The position numbers were made by a program, and so were the translations under genes. From assembly GCA_035627835.1 (NCBI GenBank), contig DASPKX010000094.1:1-64000 (forward strand): 64,000 nt of DNA, in the 5' to 3' direction. Shown one piece after another: positions 8,253 through 16,516 of this stretch. The stretch's first letter is position 1, and each line of letters starts with the position of its first letter. Origin of the DNA: DASPKX01 sp035627835. Lineage in GTDB: Bacteria > Verrucomicrobiota > Verrucomicrobiia > Limisphaerales > SXQI01. The notes under the pieces were generated by a model, which was given only the letters and a program-made list of their open reading frames with translations, made no database searches and was not told the DNA's origin.

Positions 8253-10436
8253 ATGAAAGAATCTCGAATCCAAATTTGTAATTTCCTTTTGTGCTCTCTC
8301 GTTCTCTTTTGTGGCAAAAACCTCGTTCTTTTCCATCTGCGAAATCTGCGCCATCTGCGGATCTCCTTCTACTTTCTCCTAACGGCGTTCCTCACCGCCA
8401 TCGCATCAGAGGCACAGAACGTGGACTGGCCCGTTTACCTCGGTGACAAAGCGCGCAATCTCTACTCGCCGTTGGCCCAGATCAACCGAACCAACGTCTC
8501 CCAACTGAAGGTCGCCTGGGCCTACGACACTGGGGACAAAGGCGAGTTCCAAGCCAACAACCTGATCATCAAGGGGGTTCTCTACACCGCCTCTCCTTCC
8601 CGCAAAGTCATCGCCCTCGACGCCGCGACCGGACGCGAACTCTGGAAGTGGGATCCCGCCTCGGAACGCCCTGGGCCGGTCGGTGGAAGACAACGTGGGC
8701 TTGTTTACTGGCAGAACGAATCGGGCGCTGAGCAACGCCTCTTCACCGCGGCGGGCAACCACCTTTACGCGCTCTCAACGACGAACGGCGAACCCATCCG
8801 CAGCTTCGGAACGAACGGCGCCGTTCACCTCGGAACCGGCCTCAGCGATGGCCCACCGCCGCGAGTCGGCCTGAACACACCGGGGGTGATTTACAAAGAT
8901 CTCCTCATCCTCGGCGGCATTGGGGGGCCCGGCGCTGTCCGCGCCCTCGATGTGCGCACCGGGAAACTCCGTTGGATCTTCCACCTCATCCCGAGACCGG
9001 GAGAAGTCGGCTACGACACCTGGCCGCCTGAGGCCTACAAAACAGCCACGGGCGTTATGCCTTGGCCCGGGCAATCGCTCGATGAGAAGCGGGGCATCGT
9101 TTACGTCGCCACGAAAACTGCCGAGCCGGATTTCTACGGAGGCGCGCGCAAAGGCGCGAACCTCTTCGCCAACACCCTTCTCGCGCTTGACGCTGCCAGC
9201 GGCAAACGCCTCTGGCATTTCCAGATCGTTCACCACGATCTTCTAGATAAAGACCTCCCCTGCCCGCCCGTGCTTCTGACCGTCACCCATAAAGGCAAGA
9301 AGATCGACGCCGTGGCGCAAGGCACGAAGCACGGCTTGCTCTTCGTCTTCAACCGTGTGACGGGCGAGCCGGTCTGGCCTATTGAAGAACGCCCCGTCCC
9401 CAAGTCTGATTTGCGCGGCGAGGAAGCTTGGCCCACACAACCTTTCCCAACCAAGCCCGCGCCGTTGATGCGGCAGCAATACACGGAGGAGGATGTCTCC
9501 ACCATTTCCCCAGACGCCTACACCAACACGCTCGCGCGCATTCGCGCCTCCCCGAACTTTGGCCCATTCCCCGCGCCCAGCTTGCGCGAAACCGTTATGT
9601 TCCCAGGGTTCGATGGCGGCATGGAATGGGGCGGAGGCGCGGCCGACCCGAACGGCATCTACTACGTCAACATCAACGTAATGCCCTGGCTCATGCAGAT
9701 GATTGAAATCCGCCGCGCCGACGGCGCTGAAGTCCCTCCAGGCGAGCGCGACTACATGAGCTACTGCGCCGCCTGCCACGGCATCGATCGGAAAGGGAAC
9801 CTACAAAGCGGCTTCCCCTCCCTCGCTGATGTCGGCCTGCGCAAATCGCGCGAACAGATCGCGCAGATCACACGTCAAGGCGCAGGCCGCATGCCTGCCT
9901 TCGACCAACTCACCGACGCGCAGCGCAATGCCATCCTCGACTTCGTCCTCAGCCCCGCTGCATCAGCCAGCCGCAACGAAAGCCCGGACGCTGCCACCAA
10001 CGTCGAGACCCCACCCTACGCCTTCACCGGCTTCCGCCGCTGGCTCGACGCCGAAGGTTACCCCGCGATCAAGCCACCCTGGGGCACACTCAATGCCGTG
10101 GACCTCAACACGGGCGAAATTAAGTGGAAAGTCACGCTGGGCGAATACGCGAAACTCACTGCCCGAGGCATTCCCCCGACGGGCACGGAAAACTACGGCG
10201 GCCCCGTCGTAACAGCCGGTGGCCTGATCTTCATCGCAGCCACCGCCGACGAAACCATCCGTGCCTTTGACAAAGACACTGGCAAAATCCTCTGGCAAGC
10301 CAAGCTCCCCTTCGGCGGCAACGCGACACCCAGTGTGTATATGCTGAACGGCCGCCAGTATGTGGTGATCTCCGCTGGCGGCGGCAAATCCGGCCGCCCC
10401 GCTGGCGGCAACATCATCGCCTTCACCCTTCCATAG
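8253..10436 (+). CDS. PQQ-dependent dehydrogenase with inserted cytochrome c domain
   Basis: This is a secreted quinoprotein oxidising an alcohol or sugar and passing electrons to its own heme. The eight-bladed propeller shows typical tryptophan-docking repeats such as ALDAATGRELWKWDP and ALDVRTGKLRWIFH, the DTWPPEAY and HHDLLDKDLPCPP motifs, and closing blades at the C-terminus (GPVVTAGGLIFIAATADET). A cytochrome c domain with heme motif CAACH (about residue 505) is inserted before the last blades. ATG 8253 gives a leader with a hydrophobic segment (FYFLLTAFLTAIASEAQ); the 5' end overlaps a low-complexity repeat, so the true start is uncertain. It stands alone, without PQQ synthesis genes nearby. 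The substrate cannot be predicted. Confidence 0.88.
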   Translation: MKESRIQICNFLLCSLVLFCGKNLVLFHLRNLRHLRISFYFLLTAFLTAIASEAQNVDWPVYLGDKARNLYSPLAQINRTNVSQLKVAWAYDTGDKGEFQANNLIIKGVLYTASPSRKVIALDAATGRELWKWDPASERPGPVGGRQRGLVYWQNESGAEQRLFTAAGNHLYALSTTNGEPIRSFGTNGAVHLGTGLSDGPPPRVGLNTPGVIYKDLLILGGIGGPGAVRALDVRTGKLRWIFHLIPRPGEVGYDTWPPEAYKTATGVMPWPGQSLDEKRGIVYVATKTAEPDFYGGARKGANLFANTLLALDAASGKRLWHFQIVHHDLLDKDLPCPPVLLTVTHKGKKIDAVAQGTKHGLLFVFNRVTGEPVWPIEERPVPKSDLRGEEAWPTQPFPTKPAPLMRQQYTEEDVSTISPDAYTNTLARIRASPNFGPFPAPSLRETVMFPGFDGGMEWGGGAADPNGIYYVNINVMPWLMQMIEIRRADGAEVPPGERDYMSYCAACHGIDRKGNLQSGFPSLADVGLRKSREQIAQITRQGAGRMPAFDQLTDAQRNAILDFVLSPAASASRNESPDAATNVETPPYAFTGFRRWLDAEGYPAIKPPWGTLNAVDLNTGEIKWKVTLGEYAKLTARGIPPTGTENYGGPVVTAGGLIFIAATADETIRAFDKDTGKILWQAKLPFGGNATPSVYMLNGRQYVVISAGGGKSGRPAGGNIIAFTLP
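8335..8359 (+). repeat. short tandem repeat, three ATCTGCG units with 9-nt period
   Basis: ATCTGCG occurs at 8335-8341, 8344-8350 and 8353-8359, preceded by pyrimidine-rich CTCGTTCT copies from about 8297. Similar pyrimidine-rich tracts are often scattered between genes in this group (general impression). Here the tract is in frame with the leader of the PQQ dehydrogenase. Confidence 0.5.
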
Positions 10437-10522
10437 CCGCACCACGTGCTATCGAACTTCTTTAGCGTTTGTTGGGGGAGATGATAGAAGATATCTGATT
10501 AAGTGATGATTGAGGTGATTGC

Positions 10523-13071
10523 ATGAAAACCAGTTTTCTGAAGCTCAGCCCCTTTCTGCTGGGATGTCTTTGCATCATCTCCATCTGCGTTCAATGGAGA
10601 GCGTGGGCGCATTCCGCCGAGAACGAATCGGTTCTGTCACATATTTCGACCCGCAGCGCCGGCCAGGCGCAGCCGGATATGCGTATCTATGGTCACAGGA
10701 TTTTCCGTCGTGCTGAGGGGAATGGTTATCTCCTCTCCTACATTTCCAGCGGTTCTATCTTCGGCGGCACAGGTTGGTTCCTGAACGCATACGACCGAAC
10801 AGGAAAACAGGAATGGGTCCGGACGTATCATCCATCCCTCAGGACTGGGAGTGAACGCGCGCTCACAGCGATTGAGTTGCAGGGTGGCGGCTTTCTCGTG
10901 GGCGTGAACGGCGCCTTCGGAATAGAACGATTAGGTTCTGACGGACAGACGGTATGGTCGCGGGAACTTCTACCGTTGTCCTCGACCCCTCCGACGGCCA
11001 TTTGTTTTTACATGATGCCCTGCTCCAACACTCAAGTGGTGGGTTTGCCGTAGTGGGCACAAAAGTTGGATGGGGCAGCGCCAGTTCAGAGACGAATCGC
11101 GACATAGCGATTGGTTTCGTCACCGCAAACAGCCGGCCTGTGTGGACGGAAGTCGCGGGCGGAAAGGGTATCGATGATGCCAAGGCTCTTGCAGAACTCC
11201 CGGATGGCGGCCTCTTGGTAGGTGGCGTGAGTTCGAGTCCGGCCGGCGACGGCAAAGCCGCCCCACATTATGGCGGAGGAGACATCTGGCTAATCAAATA
11301 TACGAAAGCAGGTGAGCGCCAATGGGACCGTGCTTTTGGAGGGCAGCGCTCGGAGAACCTGCACGCGATCCACACGAACGATGCTGGCATCTTGCTCTTC
11401 GGCCACACCAGTTCAGAGCCTGGCGGGAACAAAAACAGCGAACCGGTCGGAGGCGAAGATTACTGGTTGGTGCAACTCAATTCAGATGGCGAGATCGTTA
11501 AGGAAGTTACCATTGGAACCGCAATGCACGATTCGTTGCGCGAAGTCTTTCCATTGAAAGACGGAGGGTGGCTGCTGCACGGCGTGCATACCAGCGGTAT
11601 AAGCTTGATCGCCCTGAACGCCGACCTGACGGAACGCTGGCGCCGCATGCCACCGCGTGGAGCCGTTACCACGACCCGGAGTGGCGACATTCGATTTATA
11701 ACGGGAGGTGCATCCCCTTTGCTGCAGGATCTACTTTTGTCAGCAGGCGGCGAGGCTCTGTCGGAGCACTGGATACCTATCGCAGCTCTGGCAGGGGTGC
11801 CGCATCCGATCGGCCCGTTGTTTCTCACAGAGGGTGCTGGTGGGGACTATGTGACAACCGATCTTTGGTCGATCTCACATTTCCGTGAGGTGACGCAGCC
11901 TCGCGGAACGCCCGTGTTCCACACCGGGACAAACGCGTTTGAACCAGGCAGAACAAACGTGGCCATCTCTACCACGCTTGCAGGAGGCACCATTCGCTAT
12001 ACAACGAACGGCACACCACCTACCTTAGAGTCTGCTCGTTACAGCGGCGAAGGATTGCAATTCTCCACCTCCGTAGTGGTTCGTGCGATTGCGTATAGCG
12101 CGAATCTTCCCAATTGGAAGAGCAACTTTCTTGTTTTAGGCAACCCGACCATTTCTTCAACCAGCTTCACCATTCGTGCGAATGCGGGCGGCAAGGTTCG
12201 GGTGGAAGGCAAGCAGCTAACAGCGGCGGGTGAAATGGACCTGGCGCAGGAACTCACTGGCCCTTTCGAACAAACCTGGGTGGCCGCCGAAGGCAGAACA
12301 GTTCGCGCAACTGCCTTGCCACAGGAAGGGAACTCACTTTTGCACTGGGGAGCGCGGGGCTCAACGAATCTAAGCATCGACGTCCAACTCCAAGGTTCGT
12401 CTGCTCACGCAGAGGCTGTCTTTGGCGCACCGCTTCAATTCGGTCCATTGGAAAACGGGAGCATCCTCGTGGACGGCTTGCCCGCTGGAAGCATGGTAGC
12501 GTTCGGCCCAACTCGCCTGGAAGCTGTTCCTGCGACGGGGTACTACTTTGAACAATGGAGTGGGCACCTTCTCGGTTCGAACAATCCTATCAATTTTCAG
12601 TTTACCCCCACGAACACCATTTCTGCTGTCTTTGCTGCTCTACCCACGAATTCTGCAACTATCAGCGCGACGGCGCTGGGGCCAGGCTCAGTGTTCATTT
12701 CCCCGAAGAAGAACCTGTATACCCCCGGAGAGACCGTTCGAATCGAAGCCGTTCCTGATGCGGGGGCAGCGTTCCTCGGCTGGCATGGCTTCCCCACAGA
12801 TGGGGATCCAATTCAACAGATGACTATCGACGGCTCCGTACGAGTCCGCGCCTTGTTTGCAGGGCCAAGCCGACATGGTTTCGTCGCTGCCCTGGCCGCC
12901 AAGACGCCGCAGGATCGGGTTTGGACCTCGACGAATCTCATGTCGTGGGTGGCTCTAGAGAGGACACCACACTTTAACGAGGCGCTTATCGTTCAAGACC
13001 TTCATGCAGGCGACGGGCGGCGGTATTACCACGTTTCGTCTGCGTCGCCGGCAACAACCGCCGAACCCTAA
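10523..13071 (+). pseudogene. frameshifted secreted multidomain surface protein
   Basis: Two overlapping frames together encode one protein. The first frame (10523-11053) has a signal peptide (MKTSFLKLSPFLLGCLCIIS) and beta-propeller-like repeats; the second (open from about 10954 to 13071) continues the same repeats with GGFAVVGTKVGWG and LPDGGLLVGGVSSSP. The join lies between about 10955 and 11040 and needs the loss of one base (or gain of two). Downstream come a chitobiase C-terminal-like domain (GTIRYTTNGTPPTLESARYS), and at least two InlB B-repeat-like units (YYFEQWSGHLLGSNN; AAFLGWHGFPTDGD). These families occur in adhesins and carbohydrate-active exoproteins. It may be a decayed gene or a sequence error; the long intact remainder favours a recent event. 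Confidence 0.75.
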
Positions 13072-13171
13072 CGACAGGAAGCCCCTTTGTTGCCGAGTGA
13101 AGGCAAGGAAAGCGCTTGCCGTAAGGGACGCATCTCCTATTGTCGAACGCAACTTTCTGGAACTCGCTTGT

Positions 13172-14155
13172 ATGGGACGCATTTACAACAACATTGTCGA
13201 AACTGTCGGCCGCACTCCTCTCGTTAAGCTCAATCGTGTCACAGAAGGAGTCGATGCAACGATCCTGCTCAAATGTGAGTTCTTTAACCCACTTGGAAGC
13301 GTCAAAGACCGCATCGGCATGGCGATGATTGATGACGCCGAACGCCGCGGCATCCTCAAGAAGAACACCACCATCATCGAGCCCACCAGCGGCAACACCG
13401 GCATCGCCCTGGCCTTCGTCGCCGCGGCGCGTGGTTACAAGCTCATCCTCACGATGCCTGAGACCATGTCTCTGGAACGCCGCACATTGCTGGCCATGCT
13501 CGGCGCGAAGCTCGTTTTAACTCCTGGCGCAGAAGGCATGAAAGGCGCCATCGCGCGCGCTCAGCAACTGGCAGCGGAGACGCCTGACTCCTGGATCCCG
13601 CAGCAGTTCGAAAATCCAGCCAATCCTGAAATTCATCGCAACACCACTGCGGTCGAGATCTGGGAAGACACCGACGGCAAGGTCGACATTCTCGTCGCCG
13701 CAGTTGGCACCGGCGGAACAATTTCCGGCGTTCATGAAGTCATCAAGAAGAAGAAGCCCTCCTTCCAGGCTATCGCCGTCGAGCCAAAAGATTCCCCAGT
13801 AATCTCCCAAACGCTTGCGGGCATGCCTGTGAAGCCCGGCCCTCACAAGATCCAAGGCACCGGCGCCGGTTTCGTCCCTGCGAACCTGCACCTCAAGGAC
13901 GCCCAGGGAAACGCGCAGATAACTGAGTGCGTTCAAGTGAGCAACGACGACGCGTTCGCCATGGCCCGCCGCCTCGCCAAAGAAGAAGGCATCCTGGTCG
14001 GCATCTCGACGGGCGCCAATGTGTGGGCCGCCATCCAGGTCGCCAAACGCCCTGAGAACAAAGGGAAGATGATCGTGACCGTCGCCTGCTCCACCGGCGA
14101 ACGCTATCTGTCCACCGCCCTCGCCGCTGAAGCCAAAGCCGAAGTAGGCGGTTAA
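13172..14155 (+). CDS. cysK: cysteine synthase A (O-acetylserine sulfhydrylase)
   Basis: This PLP enzyme makes cysteine from O-acetylserine and sulfide in the cytoplasm. From ATG 13172 it has 327 residues, beginning MGRIYNNIVETVGRTPLVKL; an in-frame upstream extension of 56 residues is unlike the family and was rejected. The PLP lysine is Lys45 in NPLGSVKDR; the substrate loop PTSGNTG is at 71-77; the phosphate-binding GTGGTISG is present. It stands alone between a frameshifted surface gene and a small membrane protein. Cystathionine beta-synthase-like activity is less likely because the protein ends without a regulatory domain. Confidence 0.95.
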   Translation: MGRIYNNIVETVGRTPLVKLNRVTEGVDATILLKCEFFNPLGSVKDRIGMAMIDDAERRGILKKNTTIIEPTSGNTGIALAFVAAARGYKLILTMPETMSLERRTLLAMLGAKLVLTPGAEGMKGAIARAQQLAAETPDSWIPQQFENPANPEIHRNTTAVEIWEDTDGKVDILVAAVGTGGTISGVHEVIKKKKPSFQAIAVEPKDSPVISQTLAGMPVKPGPHKIQGTGAGFVPANLHLKDAQGNAQITECVQVSNDDAFAMARRLAKEEGILVGISTGANVWAAIQVAKRPENKGKMIVTVACSTGERYLSTALAAEAKAEVGG

Positions 14156-14210
14156 TTAGAACGAAGCGCATTGGGACGCTGGGCTGGCCAAGTGTATCTT
14201 GGGCCAGCTT

Positions 14211-14546
14211 ATGGTTAGTGCAGTTTACGTCGTTCTGATTGCGGCCACCGTGCTCGCGGTTGTGCTCCGCAAATGGTGGTTGCGCCTCCTAGCCGTCCTC
14301 CTCATTGGGGCGTTCTCTATGATGGTGTCGAGCGGTTTGCAGACTGCCCATCGGACCGCCCTAAAGACTGGCCTTGAGAAGCACGGCGCTTCCTTCGGTG
14401 GCCAGCTGCCTCCGGAGTTCCGAGCGGGAGTGGAGTCCATGCGCGCCGCCACAGAACCTTGGCGCATGCACACGAATGCCGTCGTCGCGTTGCTAGCAAT
14501 CCTCGCGCTCCTGCCCAGCCGAGTTGGGAGCGCGTCAAAGCCTTAG
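14211..14546 (+). CDS. small membrane protein, unknown function
   Basis: The 111-residue product (ATG 14211; a TTG four codons earlier is in frame) has two close hydrophobic helices at its N-terminus (AVYVVLIAATVLAVVL and RLLAVLLIGAFSMMV), a hydrophilic middle of about 50 residues and a third helix near the C-terminus (AVVALLAILALL). It lies 55 nt behind cysK and its 3' end overlaps the convergent moaD-like gene by four nucleotides. No family recognised. Confidence 0.6.
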   Translation: MVSAVYVVLIAATVLAVVLRKWWLRLLAVLLIGAFSMMVSSGLQTAHRTALKTGLEKHGASFGGQLPPEFRAGVESMRAATEPWRMHTNAVVALLAILALLPSRVGSASKP

Positions 14547-14788
14547 CCGCCCTGGACGGGTGGAAAAAGCGAGATCTGCTCGCCATCCTTCAATGGATGG
14601 CTTTTGCCAACGTATTCAACACCCGAAGCAATCAGGGTGGAGTTCTGAAATGGGACGAGCTTGGGGTGCGTCTCGTGGATCACCCGGAGGAGGTCTTGCA
14701 CTGCTGCTCCGTCAGGCAGCTCAATTTCGCCGGAACTAATCCCGGTCAGTTCTTTGAAATACGAATAGAACGTAACGTGAACCCTCAT
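14543..14788 (-). CDS. MoaD/ThiS-family sulfur carrier protein
   Basis: The 81-residue beta-grasp protein ends in the Gly-Gly tail (PPVQGG) that is activated and thiocarboxylated by a MoeB/ThiF-type enzyme. Its length and the VHVTFYSYFKELTG start are closest to MoaD, the small subunit of molybdopterin synthase. Its start overlaps the stop of the hpt gene by four nucleotides (ATGA), indicating translational coupling. MoaE and other molybdenum cofactor genes are not seen here, so a role in molybdopterin synthesis is inferred from family. Confidence 0.8.
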   Translation of the reverse strand: MRVHVTFYSYFKELTGISSGEIELPDGAAVQDLLRVIHETHPKLVPFQNSTLIASGVEYVGKSHPLKDGEQISLFPPVQGG

Positions 14789-15444
14789 TCGTAGCGCTCC
14801 GGTTTGAGGACACCAACAAATGGCAGATTGCGGTAGCGCTCGGCGTAATCAAGGCCGTAACCGACCACAAACAAGTTCGGGATGCGAAAGCCCACGTAAT
14901 CCGCCTGCACCTTGTGAGTGCGCGGCACCTGTTTTTCCAGGAGGACGCAAATACGAATATTTCGCGCCCCGAGTTCGCGCAGTTTGCGCGTGACTACGTG
15001 GAGCGTTTTGCCCGTGTCGAGAATGTCATCCACAACGAGCACCTCGCGGCCTCTGACATCTAGCCGCAGCTCCTTGGTGAAAACCAGCTCACCTGAGCTT
15101 GTTCCTTCGCGGTAGCTGGAGACCCCCATAAAGTCGAGTCGGCACGGCAGCGAAATCTCGCGAAGCAAATCGGCCAGGAACATGATCGTGCCAGTAAGCA
15201 ACGGCACAACCACCAACTCTTCACGGGCAAAATCCCGCTGGATCTCGCGCGCAAGAGCCTTGATTCGTCTCGCCAGTTTTGGCTCCGGGATAAGAACCTG
15301 AGAGATGTCCTCCCGCCAACGCGCGGGAACGGGAACTGCGGCTGTGGCCTTCATCCGCTTCGGCGGGGGCTTGCTTCGACGAGGCCCCCGCTCCCGGGTA
15401 GTCGGTGCGACACCTGCCTTTGTGGGTTTGTTTAGCGGTGCCAT
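14785..15444 (-). CDS. hpt: hypoxanthine phosphoribosyltransferase
   Basis: This purine-salvage enzyme converts hypoxanthine or guanine plus PRPP to IMP or GMP. The PRPP-binding loop VLVVDDILDTGKT is at residues 135-147, and the base-contact C-terminus VGFRIPNLFVVGYGLDYAERYRNLP is intact. The catalytic domain begins near residue 45; before it lies a Lys/Arg/Pro-rich extension not usual in the family, which could be shortened by starting at Met31. It is coupled to the MoaD-like gene downstream and preceded by a dUTPase gene 34 nt upstream, giving a small nucleotide-related group. Confidence 0.9.
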   Translation of the reverse strand: MAPLNKPTKAGVAPTTRERGPRRSKPPPKRMKATAAVPVPARWREDISQVLIPEPKLARRIKALAREIQRDFAREELVVVPLLTGTIMFLADLLREISLPCRLDFMGVSSYREGTSSGELVFTKELRLDVRGREVLVVDDILDTGKTLHVVTRKLRELGARNIRICVLLEKQVPRTHKVQADYVGFRIPNLFVVGYGLDYAERYRNLPFVGVLKPERYE

Positions 15445-15477
15445 TGGGTTCAGCGCAGCGCCGGGCGGGCGCGCCTA

Positions 15478-15858
15478 TTATATATGCTTGGAATCAGCGT
15501 GGTCCTTGGCCGTGTACCCAGCTTCCTGGCGTTTGAAGTTAACCTCGTTCTTCTTCATGTATGCCTGGAAGACATCGTCCGCGCTCATCCCCAGGACTTG
15601 CGCGGCGCTAATCAGGAAGTGGAAAAGGTCGACCACCTCGACGCGGGCATTCTGCTGGTCGAAGTTTTGGTATTTCGCCCACCACTTCCAGGGGACTGAG
15701 TCTGTGAGTTCGGCTATCTCCTGGGTCATGGCCCGGCAGTAATTGAGGATCCACTTGGTCTTCTCCTCATCGGTCATGGAGTCGGTGTTCACGCCAATGC
15801 GCTGGTTCAGAGCGCGTTGCATGCGGAAAAGTTCACGGAGCTGGTCAGCTTCTTGCAT
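15478..15858 (-). CDS. dUTP diphosphatase, dimeric all-alpha type
   Basis: The 126-residue protein belongs to the all-alpha NTP pyrophosphatase superfamily, dUTPase_2 branch. It hydrolyses dUTP to dUMP to keep uracil out of DNA. Metal-binding acidic residues are visible as EIAEL (Glu47, Glu50) and EVVDLFHF (Glu74, Asp77), separated by the Trp-rich loop VPWKWWAKYQNF that is typical of this branch. It lies upstream of hpt on the same strand. MazG-type specificity is the alternative; the WKWW loop favours dUTPase. Confidence 0.82.
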   Translation of the reverse strand: MQEADQLRELFRMQRALNQRIGVNTDSMTDEEKTKWILNYCRAMTQEIAELTDSVPWKWWAKYQNFDQQNARVEVVDLFHFLISAAQVLGMSADDVFQAYMKKNEVNFKRQEAGYTAKDHADSKHI

Positions 15859-15925
15859 GCATCCACGATTTTCGCAGTAGGAGCCCTAGGCAAGCTTTTT
15901 AAGGACGACATCCAAAGGCGCACTG

Positions 15926-16516
15926 TCAGCGGAAGAGCGCGTTGAGAGGCGCGGTGTCATCCTCGGGAGGTAAAGGGAGGAATTGCGATGTTTGAGGGTT
16001 GAACTGCACCCTCGAAAATCTAAAGATCCCGCAAGCATGCTCACAGGTAATCCCCTCAAGAGACCACGGTTTTCCGGGCAGGATGATTAGCTTGGCTGCG
16101 TGCAGTTTACCCTCGGGCATCTGAAGTGTGAAGCTGGCAATCTCGATCGGCTGCGGTTCAGAAGTGCGGCAGAGTGTCTTACTGAGCGCCTGCATCGCAT
16201 TCGTGACGGCTCTGGAGTCGCTCAGGCGTACGGTGACCTCTTCTGCGCGGATGCAGGGGAGAACTCCAATGCGCAGAAACCCGCGTTTTTGCCGCCCTTC
16301 ATAAAGCTTGCCGATCTTCACAATCACGCCCACAGCACCGCCTTCCGCAAGGAACAGAGGGATGGTGGCATCCCGCAAGATCGGCATCTCCGCTCCGCGA
16401 GAACCGCACAAGGACAGAAGCAAAACGAGCCATAACCCGGAGGCGTGAACCAGAAGTAAAGGTCTGAAGTTCCACATCAGTCGCGCAATGTTTCGAAAGC
16501 TAATTCTGCGGCTCAA
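15926..16516 (-). CDS. hypothetical membrane-anchored or secreted protein
   Basis: The 196-residue protein has a basic N-terminus followed by a hydrophobic segment (LLLVHASGLWLVLLLSLCGS, about residues 19-38) that acts as a signal anchor or late signal peptide. The remainder is a small mixed alpha/beta domain ending PLPPEDDTAPLNALFR. Its start overlaps the end of the 1010-residue secreted protein by 17 nt, so the two are translationally coupled and probably work together. No family recognised. Confidence 0.6.
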   Translation of the reverse strand: MSRRISFRNIARLMWNFRPLLLVHASGLWLVLLLSLCGSRGAEMPILRDATIPLFLAEGGAVGVIVKIGKLYEGRQKRGFLRIGVLPCIRAEEVTVRLSDSRAVTNAMQALSKTLCRTSEPQPIEIASFTLQMPEGKLHAAKLIILPGKPWSLEGITCEHACGIFRFSRVQFNPQTSQFLPLPPEDDTAPLNALFR

